A stretch of DNA of 42,495 nucleotides from Desulfobotulus mexicanus (GCF_006175995.1 NZ_VDMB01000025.1:1-42495); one strand, 5' to 3'; shown: positions 7,867 through 17,101, counted from the first letter of the stretch. A program made the numbers and translations. Notes: a model not told the origin generated them from the sequence alone.

Positions 7867-9204
7867 TCATGGTTCTCCATAGAGTTTCAGCTTGTTGTGC
7901 AGGGTTGCCCGTGTAATACCAAGTATCCTTGCGGCTTCGGATTTATTTCCTGCAGCCTGCTCCAGGGTTTTTAAAATTGCCTGACGCTCCAGATCCGCAA
8001 GGGTTTTGCCCAATTCTCCGGAAGGGAGGCAGTCTGCTATACCCATGGGCAGATGGTCTTCTGTAATGGTGTCTGCAGGGCAGAGGATAACAGCCCTCTC
8101 CACGGCATTTTCCAGTTCCCGCACATTGCCAGGCCATTTGTGATGTAAAAGGGCATCCATGGCTCTGGGGGAAAAGCGCAGTACATGTTTTCGGTTTTTT
8201 TCTGCATAGTGACGCAGGAAGTGATGGGCCAGTAAAGGAATATCTCCATTGCGTTCATTCAGTGGCGGGATCTGCAGATGCAATACATTGAGTCTGTAAT
8301 ACAGATCTTCCCTGAAGGTTTTTTCCTTGACGGATCGGACCAGATCCTGGTTGGTTGCCGCAAGAATCCGAACATCCACCTTCAGAACTCTGTCGCTGCC
8401 CACCCTTTGCACCTCCCCCTCCTGAAGAGCCCTCAGCAGTTTTGCCTGCATGGCAGGGGAGGTCTCACCGATTTCATCGAGAAAAAGGGTGCCACCATCG
8501 GCCTGCATAAAGCGGCCTTCACGCCTGCGGTCTGCTCCGGTAAAGGCACCCTTTTCATGCCCGAAGAGTTCCGATTCAAGCAGGGCATCCGTGAAGGCAG
8601 CGCAGTTTAAGGGGATAAAGGGTCTGTCTTTTCTGGGACCCATGGCATGGATGGCTTTGGCTATGAGCTCTTTACCAGTACCGGACGGGCCTGTGATTAG
8701 TACGGTGGCTTCGCTGCTGGCCATGGCCGTAAGCATTTCCATCATTTTTTTCATTACCGTACTTTTACCTATGATATCGGGAAGGCCGGGGTGGGCTGCC
8801 ACCTGCTCTTTCAAACGACGGTTTTCATCTTTCAGGCGACTGTGTTCCAGGGAGCGGGATAAAAGAATACGGAGTTCATCAAAGTCCAGAGGCTTGGTCA
8901 GGTAGTCGTAGGCCCCGGCTTTCAGGGCTCTGCGTGCAGAATTTACGGAAGAATAGGCAGTCATGATGATGATGGGGAGGGCCGGGTTCCAGCTCAGCAT
9001 CTGCTCTAAGGCCTCAATGCCGGAAATCCCTGCCATGCGGACATCCATGAGTATGGTATCCATGGCATCTTTTTTAACCATTTCCAGTGCTTCTTCGCCA
9101 CTTTGTGCCTCTTCAATCCCATAGCCAAAACCTGAGAGCAGGGTTTTCAGCATTTTTCTGTGCGCATCATCATCATCCACCACAAGGATCTTTGCTGTTG
9201 TCAT
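7867..9204 (-). CDS. Sigma-54-dependent response regulator (ZraR/NtrC family)
   Basis: This 445-aa protein has three domains. The receiver (1-120) has the acidic triad and phospho-acceptor Asp54 (ILMDVRM). The AAA+ sigma-54 activation domain has Walker A GPSGTGKE (172-179), the sigma-54-contacting GAFTGA loop (219-224) and Walker B GGTLFLDE (237-244). A Fis-type helix-turn-helix lies at the C-terminus (NKSEAARILGITRATLHNKL). It should bind enhancer sites and activate RNA polymerase-sigma-54 on phosphorylation. Its partner kinase gene ends 26 bp upstream. A sigma-54 promoter and paired dyads occur in the divergent region ahead of the kinase, and a ZraP-like gene is the likely target. The ZraR assignment rests on this arrangement. 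Confidence 0.93.
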   Translation of the reverse strand: MTTAKILVVDDDDAHRKMLKTLLSGFGYGIEEAQSGEEALEMVKKDAMDTILMDVRMAGISGIEALEQMLSWNPALPIIIMTAYSSVNSARRALKAGAYDYLTKPLDFDELRILLSRSLEHSRLKDENRRLKEQVAAHPGLPDIIGKSTVMKKMMEMLTAMASSEATVLITGPSGTGKELIAKAIHAMGPRKDRPFIPLNCAAFTDALLESELFGHEKGAFTGADRRREGRFMQADGGTLFLDEIGETSPAMQAKLLRALQEGEVQRVGSDRVLKVDVRILAATNQDLVRSVKEKTFREDLYYRLNVLHLQIPPLNERNGDIPLLAHHFLRHYAEKNRKHVLRFSPRAMDALLHHKWPGNVRELENAVERAVILCPADTITEDHLPMGIADCLPSGELGKTLADLERQAILKTLEQAAGNKSEAARILGITRATLHNKLKLYGEP

Positions 9205-9230
9205 GGCAGGATTCCCTTGCCTTAAAAAAG

Positions 9231-10991
9231 TTATAGGGGAAAGGACAGGGAAAAGCGGGTGCCTTTTGCCAGAATACTGTCCACCCGTATCTTGCCGCCG
9301 TGGGCTGTGATTATTTTTTCCACCACGGCCAGTCCAAGGCCTGTCCCCTTGCTTTTGGTGGTATAGAAAGGGTCAAATATTTTTGAGATGTCTTCTTCTG
9401 CCATGCCTTTACCCGTATCCTCTATATCGAGAATTAGAAAAGATGCTTCTGTTCTTGCCCTGATACCAAGGGTTCCGCCTTCATCCATAGCCTGTATGGC
9501 GTTCAGGCAGAGGTTGAGCATCACCTGGGTGAAGCGGTCCGGATCCAGGCGGATTTCAGGCAATGGAGTCAGATTCTCACTTATCTTAATTTTTTTTATT
9601 TCAGCATCCGGTGCAATGAGACGGAGGGCATGCTGAATAAGGGGCAGGGGGAAGGTCTTAACGGGTTGAATGTCCGATGGTCTTGCAAATTCCAGCAGCT
9701 CACCAATTACACGGTCCATCCGGTTGACTTCCCGAATTAGAATATCAGCCGCTTCATGGTGGGGGCTTTCACTTGGAAAAAGCTGGCGGAAGTGTGTTGC
9801 AAATCCTTTGATGGAACTTAAGGGGTTGCGGATCTCATGGGCCACCCCTGCGGCAAGCTGACCTACGGCTGCAAGTTTTTCTTTGCGCCGGACTTCTTCT
9901 TCCAGGCGTCTTATTTCACTTAAATCCCTGAGCACCAGCACTTTGCCGAGGATGCCGTTTTCATTTTTTATGGCAGAAATGCCTGCGGATATGGGAATGG
10001 TGCTTGTTTTTGCCGGAAGAAGAATCTCTGATTCCGGTATCCGGGATTCAGTGTTTTGAATCAGGTGGGAAAGTGCGTCGGGCAGATGGGGTGCAATATC
10101 CTGCCCTATGAGTTTCTGCAGGGGTTTCTGCAAGAGGGCTTCTGCGGTTTTATTTGCAAAGCGCAGCCGTCCATGGGCATCCAGCACCAGAAGACCTGCG
10201 GGAAAGGAGCGTATGATTTCCATGGACATGGCCTGGGTATCCTTCAGACGCAATCTGGAGTAACGGAGTGCTTCGGCCCGAAAAAGGGCTATGATACCAA
10301 AAACAGCCAGAAGCAGCAGGACACCGGCAAGGATGAAGGTATGCTGTATGTCTTTGCTGCGGGCTGTATCCAGAGCCTGTACATCCATACCGACAACAAG
10401 GGTTTTCTGGGGGCTGGAAGGCTGGAACAGATCTCCGCAGAAAGGAGATCCGCATGGGGATTCTGCTGCTTTGCGGGCAATGGCCTGTCTTTTCATCGGA
10501 TGCATCATGGAATGTTTTTCCATGGGGCGTACCACAGGGGTGAAGGTCTGGTGGAAGATAAAATGACGGTTTTCGCCTTTGCCGGATATGGTCCATCCTA
10601 CCTTATCGTTTTGAGTAAGTTTTTGTAGTATGGATTGGGAAAGACTGCGTCGGGCAAGACCATCGGGATCTGCGTTAATATAAACCTGGCCGGAGGAATC
10701 CGTCAGAAGAATATAGAAGATATCAGGGAGTGCGGTGGTTTCTTCAAAAAGGGTTTTGAGTTGTGTGGCTTCCCCCAGTCTGCCCATCATGCCCGTGCGG
10801 GTTCCGGCTTCAAGGGATCTGGCAAGAAGATGTCCCTTTTCCTGAAGTATGTGGACCATATCCCTCTGGGTTCGCTGATGAAAGGCAAGAACCATGCTTA
10901 GTATGGACAGGGCAAAAATAAGGATCAGTGCCGGAATCAGCCACCTGGAACCGCTGATGGGAAGGGTTGAAGATACGGTTTGGTGTGACAT
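9231..10991 (-). CDS. Membrane sensor histidine kinase with PAS domain (ZraS-like)
   Basis: This 586-aa kinase has two membrane segments (about 18-37 and 218-238) flanking a ~180-residue periplasmic sensor. A PAS-like domain (~255-360) follows, then HisKA with His385 (GVAHEIRNPLSSIKGF), and an HATPase domain with N box (NLCLNAIQAM) and G boxes (DTGKGMAEEDISKIFDPFY, GTGLGLAVV). The periplasmic part has a Met/His-rich stretch (KHSMMHPMKRQ, ~159-169) and a nearby Cys pair (CGSPFCGD, ~180-187). These could bind a metal ion, in line with the Zn-responsive ZraS, though that is inference. It would phosphorylate the regulator encoded next to it. One of the predicted regulator-binding dyads lies 15 bp upstream of its start, which suggests autoregulation. 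Confidence 0.9.
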   Translation of the reverse strand: MSHQTVSSTLPISGSRWLIPALILIFALSILSMVLAFHQRTQRDMVHILQEKGHLLARSLEAGTRTGMMGRLGEATQLKTLFEETTALPDIFYILLTDSSGQVYINADPDGLARRSLSQSILQKLTQNDKVGWTISGKGENRHFIFHQTFTPVVRPMEKHSMMHPMKRQAIARKAAESPCGSPFCGDLFQPSSPQKTLVVGMDVQALDTARSKDIQHTFILAGVLLLLAVFGIIALFRAEALRYSRLRLKDTQAMSMEIIRSFPAGLLVLDAHGRLRFANKTAEALLQKPLQKLIGQDIAPHLPDALSHLIQNTESRIPESEILLPAKTSTIPISAGISAIKNENGILGKVLVLRDLSEIRRLEEEVRRKEKLAAVGQLAAGVAHEIRNPLSSIKGFATHFRQLFPSESPHHEAADILIREVNRMDRVIGELLEFARPSDIQPVKTFPLPLIQHALRLIAPDAEIKKIKISENLTPLPEIRLDPDRFTQVMLNLCLNAIQAMDEGGTLGIRARTEASFLILDIEDTGKGMAEEDISKIFDPFYTTKSKGTGLGLAVVEKIITAHGGKIRVDSILAKGTRFSLSFPL

Positions 10992-11005
10992 GGGAACTCC
11001 GGTAT

Positions 11006-11053
11006 GTATGATGTTTATACGATGTCATTATATTAAGTGTATGATTTTTATAC
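11006..11053. promoter_or_regulatory. Pair of predicted activator-binding dyads (UAS)
   Basis: GTATGATGTTTATAC (11006-11020) and GTATGATTTTTATAC (11039-11053) differ at one base. Each is an inverted repeat GTAT-N7-ATAC, and their centres are 33 bp apart, about three helical turns. They lie ~75-135 bp upstream of the sigma-54 promoter and immediately ahead of the kinase gene. This is the expected layout for enhancer sites of the NtrC-type regulator encoded here. Confidence 0.65.
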
Positions 11054-11128
11054 GCCAGAAGTTGGAAAATGGAAAGAGTAAATAAGCTGATTTTTATAAT
11101 TCTTTGTTTTTGTTTGGTTTTTTTTGCT

Positions 11129-11144
11129 TGGCATCCTAGTTGCA
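11129..11144 (+). promoter_or_regulatory. Sigma-54 (-24/-12) promoter of the ZraP-like gene
   Basis: TGGCATCCTAGTTGCA contains the invariant GG (11130-11131) and GC (11142-11143), exactly 10 bp apart as sigma-54 requires. Transcription would start near 11155, about 50 bp before the gene. This matches control by the adjacent GAFTGA-containing regulator. Confidence 0.8.
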
Positions 11145-11206
11145 ATAGTCGTGGTCAGTATTGTCGATGACGATGAAAAACTCATTCTTAAAAAAGGAGA
11201 ATCAGG

Positions 11207-11596
11207 ATGAAAAAATTAGTCTTTCTTATGATTGGAATGGCATTGGCTGGTGTGCTGGTGGTTCAGGGTTTTGCCTGGAGTGGGGGGCATGGCCGGGCTA
11301 AGGGGGGAATGGGTGCATGTGTGGAGGTGTCTCCTGAAAACAGGGCTGCCTTCATGAAAGATACTGTCGAGATTCGGGTTGCCATGGAAACGAATAGGGC
11401 TGAACTGGCTGCCTTGATGACAGAGGAACATCCCGATCAGGCCAGGCTGGAAGTTGTTTTTCAGGATATGGGAAGGTACAAGACTGCCATGGCACTGAAG
11501 GCCAGAGAACATGGTCTGACCGGAATGGGTGAGGGCTGCCCCTGCACAGGTACAGGTATGCGCCATGGCCGAAGGGGTGGTGCAGGAGTAGAGTAA
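11207..11596 (+). CDS. ZraP/CpxP-like periplasmic stress protein
   Basis: This 129-aa protein starts with a signal peptide (MKKLVFLMIGMALAGVLVVQGFA). A small helical core follows (residues ~45-100), which resembles the ZraP/Spy/CpxP heavy-metal-responsive family. The mature protein is rich in Gly, His and Met, with single Cys at ~38 and a C-terminal CPC followed by MRHGRR, all plausible metal ligands. ZraP in enterobacteria is a zinc-binding periplasmic chaperone that modulates ZraSR. Here the gene is divergent from a ZraSR-like pair and has a sigma-54 promoter, so the same role is likely. AAAAAGGAG lies before the ATG. A terminator follows at 11624. The LTxxQ motif of Spy/CpxP is not obvious. 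Confidence 0.75.
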   Translation: MKKLVFLMIGMALAGVLVVQGFAWSGGHGRAKGGMGACVEVSPENRAAFMKDTVEIRVAMETNRAELAALMTEEHPDQARLEVVFQDMGRYKTAMALKAREHGLTGMGEGCPCTGTGMRHGRRGGAGVE

Positions 11597-11623
11597 ACGG
11601 ACTGGCTGACAGAACTGAGAGAT

Positions 11624-11653
11624 AAAAAAACGGGACTTCTGGTCCCGTTTTTT
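11624..11653. terminator. Bidirectional terminator between zraP-like gene and ksgA
   Basis: CGGGAC (11631-11636) pairs with GTCCCG (11642-11647). The stem is flanked by an A run on the left and a T run on the right, so it can terminate both the plus-strand zraP-like gene and the minus-strand ksgA. Confidence 0.85.
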
Positions 11654-11676
11654 ATGTATGACTGCTTACCCGCTTT

Positions 11677-12525
11677 TCATTTATATTTAATGAAACAATC
11701 CGCCAGTCTGACAAATTCTGCAACCTCAAGGGTTTCTGCCCTTCGGCTGGGTTCAATGTCTGCTTCAATCAGAAGCTTTTCCGCATTTTGGGGTGTCAGT
11801 TCTTTCAGGCCGGAGGCAAGACTGTTTCTTAAGGTTTTACGCCTAAGGCCGAAGGCGGCCCTTACCACATCGAAAAACAGCTTTTCATTTTCTGACTGGA
11901 GCAGCGGTCTTTCAGGGAAAACCACCTCAATTATGGATGAATCCACCTTTGGTTTAGGATAAAACAGATGGGCTTTGACAGAAGCAAGAATGCGGACGCT
12001 CCCGCAGTATTGCATGGCCACGGAAAGTCTGCCGTAATCACGACTGCCCGGAGCTGCTACAATACGTTCGGCCATTTCTGTCTGCAGCATGAATACGCCG
12101 CGTGTAATACGGTGACGGAAGGAAAGGAGGCGGATAAGAATCTGGGATGAAATATTGTAGGGGAGGTTTCCGATCACAAGGGTACTCCGGCCTTCGGCCA
12201 GCATGGGTTCCAGGTCCACCTTGAGAATGCTGCCGGAATGTACGGTGACATTATTGCAGCCTGCAACACGTATTTCTGTTTCCAGCAAAGGGATGATTTC
12301 CCTGTCCAGCTCAACGGCATGGACATGATCTGCCCTCCTGGCTGCGGGAATGGTCATGGCTCCAAGGCCGGGGCCGATTTCAATTATTGTCTGTCCGCAG
12401 GCTTCACGGATGCCAGCCCGGTCCAGAATCATTTCCGGGGTGGACGGGTCTGTCAGAAAATTCTGTCCCATATCTTTTTTGGGTTTCAGATTCCAGGCTT
12501 TAAGAAGGGTCTGGGGTGCTGTCAT
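11677..12525 (-). CDS. ksgA: 16S rRNA dimethyladenosine transferase KsgA (RsmA)
   Basis: KsgA dimethylates two adjacent adenosines (A1518 and A1519 in E. coli) near the 3' end of 16S rRNA late in 30S assembly. The 282-aa sequence has the family opening KKDMGQNFLTD, SAM-binding EIGPGLGAMT, acidic AVELD, and the catalytic NLPYN motif. A C-terminal segment (RKTLRNSL) is also typical. The ATG at 12525 gives a normal N-terminus. The frame stays open 147 bp further upstream, but that extension has no family similarity and lies inside the preceding gene. The start overlaps the 3' end of the DUF2062 gene by 26 bp, with GAGGAAAAG upstream, so the two are probably translationally coupled. Confidence 0.95.
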   Translation of the reverse strand: MTAPQTLLKAWNLKPKKDMGQNFLTDPSTPEMILDRAGIREACGQTIIEIGPGLGAMTIPAARRADHVHAVELDREIIPLLETEIRVAGCNNVTVHSGSILKVDLEPMLAEGRSTLVIGNLPYNISSQILIRLLSFRHRITRGVFMLQTEMAERIVAAPGSRDYGRLSVAMQYCGSVRILASVKAHLFYPKPKVDSSIIEVVFPERPLLQSENEKLFFDVVRAAFGLRRKTLRNSLASGLKELTPQNAEKLLIEADIEPSRRAETLEVAEFVRLADCFIKYK

Positions 12526-13039
12526 TCTTATGCTTTTCCTCACTTGGTATAAGTCTTTCAGATGTGGATGCCCGTAAAAGGCGCAGCGTGAGATAATAGG
12601 TACCAATTGCCACCGGAATTCCCATGATAATCCCACCCGTAAGGGTGGCCCAGAGTACCGGCACCTTTCCATGAATCAGGTGACCGGCTTCATGTATTTT
12701 TTCCTGCAGGGTTCCGGGACCGTTGAAATGGTAGGCAAGGGTAAGGATTTCATTAAAGCTGACACCCTGTACTCCTGTAATTGTGACACCTAGCCAGTAT
12801 GCGGCGTAATAAAGAAAAGGAATGGTGACCGGGTTGGAAATCAGGGTTCCTATGAAGGCTGCAGGTATGCTTCCCCGGAGTAAAAAACCAAGGATAACGG
12901 CCAGTACGGTGTTAAGGGGGATGGTGGGTGTCATGGAAATGAAAACACCGATGGCAAAACCCCGTGCAACAAAGGTTTTTTCGCCTCCCAGCTGTTCAAG
13001 TTGCCGATAAATATGAATAAGGCGTTGTTTCGGCGTCAT
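12500..13039 (-). CDS. DUF2062 family membrane protein
   Basis: This ~179-aa protein has the features of DUF2062: a short N-terminal helix, then hydrophobic segments including GFAIGVFISMTPTIPLNTVLAVILG and the conserved LISNPVTIPFLYYAAYWLG. A final membrane segment lies near TLTGGIIMGIPVAIGTYYLTL. The family is a small inner-membrane protein of unknown function. The ATG at 13039 is chosen. An in-frame TTG at 13129 would add 30 residues rich in Lys/Asn/Gln with no membrane or family features. No strong Shine-Dalgarno sequence is seen at either. It overlaps ksgA and likely shares its transcript. Confidence 0.85.
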   Translation of the reverse strand: MTPKQRLIHIYRQLEQLGGEKTFVARGFAIGVFISMTPTIPLNTVLAVILGFLLRGSIPAAFIGTLISNPVTIPFLYYAAYWLGVTITGVQGVSFNEILTLAYHFNGPGTLQEKIHEAGHLIHGKVPVLWATLTGGIIMGIPVAIGTYYLTLRLLRASTSERLIPSEEKHKNDSTPDPS

Positions 13040-13543
13040 GGTGCCTGACAGATTGGGGTTGAACGGAAACCGTCTGTTTTTATAATGCTGCTGTTTTTGT
13101 TTTACTTTATTGATACGATTGTGGATCAATGGGAGGGCATGGACTGCAGCATTTTAAAAACCCTGATATGGTTAACATGAAATTTCTGTCCGGGCAACTG
13201 AATCCCTTGAAAAAATCTTATTCATCGTAGCGTTTATCAGTTTAAGGGATTGGGCTGGATTTTTTGCCTGTATTCAGTGGATGATCTGTTATTCTGTATG
13301 GGAATCAGTGATATTTTTTATGGAATATATTTTTACTTTATGATCTGACAGGAAATAGGATTTTTGATTGTTTTTTTGGTTTATTGGCTCTTATTTCTTT
13401 TGAGATGATATGGTCTTTGTAGATGTTTTTTTGTGGTAAATAATTCTTTACTTGAATTTTTTACAGGAAAACGTATTTTTATTTCATGTCTTCTTTTGAT
13501 TGCTTATATAAATTATAACCCGCATGGTATGAAGGAGTGTCCA
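13040..13543. other. AT-rich intergenic region between divergent genes
   Basis: No gene is recognisable in these ~500 bases. The region is notably AT-rich toward the right. It contains one widely spaced inverted repeat (AATCCCTT at 13201-13208, AAGGGATT at 13244-13251) and several TATAAT-like stretches such as TATAAATTATAAC near 13505. Promoters for the divergent DUF2062 and winged-helix genes are expected here, but I cannot pick one confidently. Confidence 0.5.
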
Positions 13544-13966
13544 ATGGCCAAAAAGAAAGCCGCACGTCCTGTTTTAAGCGATCTTATTGAGCAGGTTCTG
13601 GATCAGCATGATATCCCGAAACGAAAGGATCTTGCAGATTTGATGGACAGGATGATTCAGTTGGAAAATCTTCTGAAGCAGATTCATCTTACGGTTGGCA
13701 TGGATACAGTCACTCCACGTAAAACCAGCAGTCGCAAGGGAAAACGTTCCGGTCTCAACGCAGGCAATGTTGTTCTCTCTGTTATGCGGGAGCATGGTGG
13801 TCTGATAGAATTTAAAGAGATCCGTGAAAAAACGGGGTATGATGATAAAAAACTCCGTAATATTGTTTTTCGTTTGTATAAGACAGGGAAAATACACAGA
13901 GAGAAGCGGGGAAGCTACCGGGTTATTGCCGACAGTATGGGAGATGATTCTCTGAAGAGGTTATAA
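13544..13966 (+). CDS. Putative winged-helix DNA-binding protein
   Basis: This 140-aa protein has no name I recognise. It begins with a Lys/Ala-rich stretch (MAKKKAARP), then an amphipathic helical part (~10-50, LSDLIEQVLDQ...MIQLENLLKQI) that may form a coiled coil. A basic linker follows (RKTSSRKGKRSG). Residues ~70-130 (VVLSVMREHGG...ELREKTGYD-like spacing...RNIVFRLYKTGKIHREKRGSYRV) look like a winged-helix fold with a wing hairpin. The ATG at 13544 is preceded by GAAGGAG. The frame is open further upstream, but that segment is AT-rich and hydrophobic without a ribosome site. A regulatory or nucleoid-associated role is a guess based on the predicted fold. Confidence 0.65.
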   Translation: MAKKKAARPVLSDLIEQVLDQHDIPKRKDLADLMDRMIQLENLLKQIHLTVGMDTVTPRKTSSRKGKRSGLNAGNVVLSVMREHGGLIEFKEIREKTGYDDKKLRNIVFRLYKTGKIHREKRGSYRVIADSMGDDSLKRL

Positions 13967-14143
13967 GTTTTTTTTGATTCATATATGAAGGTATGCCTGA
14001 TATTGATGGTTCTGAGGGTTTTTAGTCAGTCAGTATCCTAATAGTCTTATTTTATTGTTTTAGACACAATCAGTATTTTCATGTCTGAAGCTTTTTTATG
14101 TGATCTGTTAAGTTTTAAACAGATGAAAGGATTTTCTTTTTTC

Positions 14144-17101
14144 ATGAATATGATGAAAGATAGTGAAAAGAGCAGTTTATCCGAGGGCCAGCGCATTGGC
14201 GGTTATATTGTAAGGAAAACAGCCTCTCTTCCGGAGATCAGGGGAGAATATTATGCTCTGGAACATGAATCAACGGGTGCACGGCATGTGCATGTAGCCT
14301 GTGATGACAGTGAAAATACCTTTGCCGTAGGATTTAAAACAGTACCGGCAGATGAGACGGGTGTTGCCCATATTCTGGAGCATACAGCCCTCTGCGGTTC
14401 TGCCCGGTATCCGGTGCGGGATCCTTTTTTCTCCATGATTAAGCGCAGTCTCAACACTTTCATGAATGCCTTTACGGCTTCGGACTGGACCATGTATCCC
14501 TTTGCCACCCAGAACAGGAAAGATTTTTATAATCTTTTGGGGGTATATCTGGATGCGGCTTTTTTTCCGAAGCTGGATGTCTTGAGTTTCCGGCAGGAAG
14601 GACACCGTCTGGAGTTTGACGAAGATGGTGTACTGCAGCGCATGGGGGTTGTGTATAATGAAATGAAGGGAGCCATGAGCTCACCATCCCAGATCATGGG
14701 CCGTGGCCTGCTTAAAGCTCTGTATCCGGATGTGACCTATGGTCATAACTCCGGTGGTGATCCTGCCTTTATTCCTGAGCTGACCCATGAAGACCTGCTG
14801 GCCTTCCACAGCCGTCATTATCATCCCAGCAACGCCTGGTTTTTCACCTATGGTAATATGCCCCTGGAAGATCATCTTCAGGTTATTGAAAAAGAAGTCC
14901 TTTCCCATTTTAAACGTCTGGATCCCAAAACCGATGTGGCTTCCCAGCCCAGATGGAAAAATTCCCGCAAGATCCGGGAAACCTATCCTGCAATTGCAGG
15001 ACCGAATCTTGAAAAGGAGTGCCAGATAGCCCTTGCATGGCTGACGCCGGATATTCTGGATACCCGTTCTGTATTGGGATTTGTTCTTCTGGAGCAGATT
15101 CTTTTGGGAAATGCCGGAGCACCTTTGCGTAAAGCTCTCATGGATTCCGGACTGGGAACGGCCGTCTGTGACGGTGCGGGTTTCGATGGTGACAACAGGG
15201 ATACGGCCTTTTGCTGTGGGCTGAAGGGAATGGCTGAAAAGGATGCTGAGGCTCTCGAAACTCTGATAATGGATACACTAAGGGAGCTTGCAGAAAAGGG
15301 TATTGAGAGGGAGCTTGCGGATGCGGCCATTCATCAGCTGGAATTTCAGAAAAAAGAGATTTCCAATAGTCCCTATCCCTATGGCCTTAAGATGATCATG
15401 GGTGTTGCAGGCACATGGTTTCATGGTGGCGATCCTTTGAAGGTTATTCAGTTTGAAGGGGACCTTGAAGCTATCCGCAGTGAGCTGGACAGTGGGTATT
15501 TTGAAAATCTGATTCGTCACTACCTTCTGGAAAATCCCCACAGGGTGCTTTATATTCTGGCCCCGGATACGGAAAAACAGCGTCTCATGGATGAGAAGGA
15601 GCGCAGGGAGCTGGATGACATTGCTGCATCCCTTCAGGAAGAAGAAAAAAAGAGGATTCTTGAGGAAGCTCAAATACTGAAGAATCTTCAGGAGGCTGAG
15701 GAAGATCTTGCTGTCCTGCCAACCCTTGACCGTGAAGATATTGACAGAGAAATCCGTATCGTACATCCCTTTGAACAGAAGGGTAGTCTTGTTTGTTACG
15801 ATGCGGCAACATCTGGTATTGTTTATGTTAATCTGGCATTTGGTCTTGCGGGACTGGAAGCCGAAAAAGAGGCCCTTGTTCCTTTGTTTTCCCATGTTCT
15901 TACCCGTATGGGTACAAAGAAGATGGATTATGTGGCTGTGGCCCGCAGGGTGGACGCCTGCACAGGAGGAATCGGAGCCATGGGCCATGCCCGTACCCGT
16001 ATGGATGATGGCAGGCTTTCCCCCTTTATCACCCTTTCGGCCAAGGCACTGGAGAGAAACCTCTCTCCCATGCTGGAGCTTCTGGAAGATTTTACCGTAT
16101 CCTATGATTTTTCTGATACGGAACGCTTGAAAAAGCTTTTGTTTGAATACAGGGCAGCCATGGAATCTGCCGTGGTGCAGAGCGGCCATCGTCTGGCCAT
16201 TTCCCTTGCGTCAAGAAACTTAAGCCCCGGCTGTGCCCTCTCCGAAGAGTGGGGCGGGGTGCATCAGCTAAAACGCATTAAAGAGATCACGGATCAGATC
16301 AAGGCAGGTAAGGATGAAATACTGAGCCGTCTGCAAAATGATTTCAGAGATATGGCGGAAAAGATTTTTGCAAAAAACAATCTTCGTGCAGCCCTTGTAT
16401 CGGAAAAGGATATCAGGGATACGGCCCGTAAAGGACTGGAAAATCTTCAGGAGAATCTGGGGGCTCAGGTAAATCTCAGTTTCATCTCTTCCCAGCCTCC
16501 GGAAATGTCCCGAGAAGGTGTCCGGGAAGCCTGGACAACGGCGACGGCGGTGAATTTTGTGGCATCTGCTCTGGATACACCCGGAATGGATCATCCCGAT
16601 GCGCCGGTACTGGCCGTGATTGCCAAGCTGCTGCGTTCGGCTTATCTTCACAGGGAGATCCGGGAAAAAGGTGGAGCTTACGGTGGTTTTGCCCTTTTTA
16701 ATGCCGAAGAAGGTGTTTTTGCCATGGCTTCCTATAGAGATCCCCATATCAGAAGAACCCTGGATGTGTTTGCGGCTGCGGCTGATTTTCTGGCTTCGGG
16801 CCATTTTGATGAAAGGGATATTAACGAGGCTATTTTACAGGTATGTTCTGAGATTGACAGGCCTGATACGCCCTCTGCCGCAGCCAGAAAGGCTTTTATG
16901 CGGAATCTGGCAGGTCTTTCCGATGAGGCGAGAATACGTTTTAAAGAACGCCTGCTGCAGGTGGATAGAAATGCCGTATGCGACGTGGCTTCCCGCATCT
17001 TTGTAAAAGACAGGATACTGCAGGGAGTGGCAGTGATTACTGGTGAAGATATACTGGCAAAGGAAGCGGTTAATCCGCCACTGGTATCCCATAGGATCTG
17101 A
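14144..17101 (+). CDS. M16C metallopeptidase (presequence protease / PreP-like)
   Basis: This ~985-aa inverted-zincin peptidase resembles PreP/Cym1, which degrade free peptides inside a closed chamber. Counting from the first in-frame ATG (14081), it has the HxxEH zinc motif HILEH at residues 97-101 and the third ligand Glu194 in VVYNEMKGAM. It also has the M16C associated domain with a long charged helix (~500-550). The second homologous half ends with IREKGGAYGGFALFN, a typical C-terminal motif. The length fits M16C. The start is uncertain: in-frame ATGs occur at 14081, 14123, 14144, 14150 and 14153. I chose 14144 because AAAGGA lies 12 nt upstream. No signal peptide is apparent, so it is probably cytoplasmic. 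It stands alone on the plus strand. Confidence 0.9.
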   Translation: MNMMKDSEKSSLSEGQRIGGYIVRKTASLPEIRGEYYALEHESTGARHVHVACDDSENTFAVGFKTVPADETGVAHILEHTALCGSARYPVRDPFFSMIKRSLNTFMNAFTASDWTMYPFATQNRKDFYNLLGVYLDAAFFPKLDVLSFRQEGHRLEFDEDGVLQRMGVVYNEMKGAMSSPSQIMGRGLLKALYPDVTYGHNSGGDPAFIPELTHEDLLAFHSRHYHPSNAWFFTYGNMPLEDHLQVIEKEVLSHFKRLDPKTDVASQPRWKNSRKIRETYPAIAGPNLEKECQIALAWLTPDILDTRSVLGFVLLEQILLGNAGAPLRKALMDSGLGTAVCDGAGFDGDNRDTAFCCGLKGMAEKDAEALETLIMDTLRELAEKGIERELADAAIHQLEFQKKEISNSPYPYGLKMIMGVAGTWFHGGDPLKVIQFEGDLEAIRSELDSGYFENLIRHYLLENPHRVLYILAPDTEKQRLMDEKERRELDDIAASLQEEEKKRILEEAQILKNLQEAEEDLAVLPTLDREDIDREIRIVHPFEQKGSLVCYDAATSGIVYVNLAFGLAGLEAEKEALVPLFSHVLTRMGTKKMDYVAVARRVDACTGGIGAMGHARTRMDDGRLSPFITLSAKALERNLSPMLELLEDFTVSYDFSDTERLKKLLFEYRAAMESAVVQSGHRLAISLASRNLSPGCALSEEWGGVHQLKRIKEITDQIKAGKDEILSRLQNDFRDMAEKIFAKNNLRAALVSEKDIRDTARKGLENLQENLGAQVNLSFISSQPPEMSREGVREAWTTATAVNFVASALDTPGMDHPDAPVLAVIAKLLRSAYLHREIREKGGAYGGFALFNAEEGVFAMASYRDPHIRRTLDVFAAAADFLASGHFDERDINEAILQVCSEIDRPDTPSAAARKAFMRNLAGLSDEARIRFKERLLQVDRNAVCDVASRIFVKDRILQGVAVITGEDILAKEAVNPPLVSHRI

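Noticed and set aside
12526-12672. N-terminal extension of KsgA
   Set aside because: The extra 49 residues lie within the DUF2062 gene in another frame and do not match the family.
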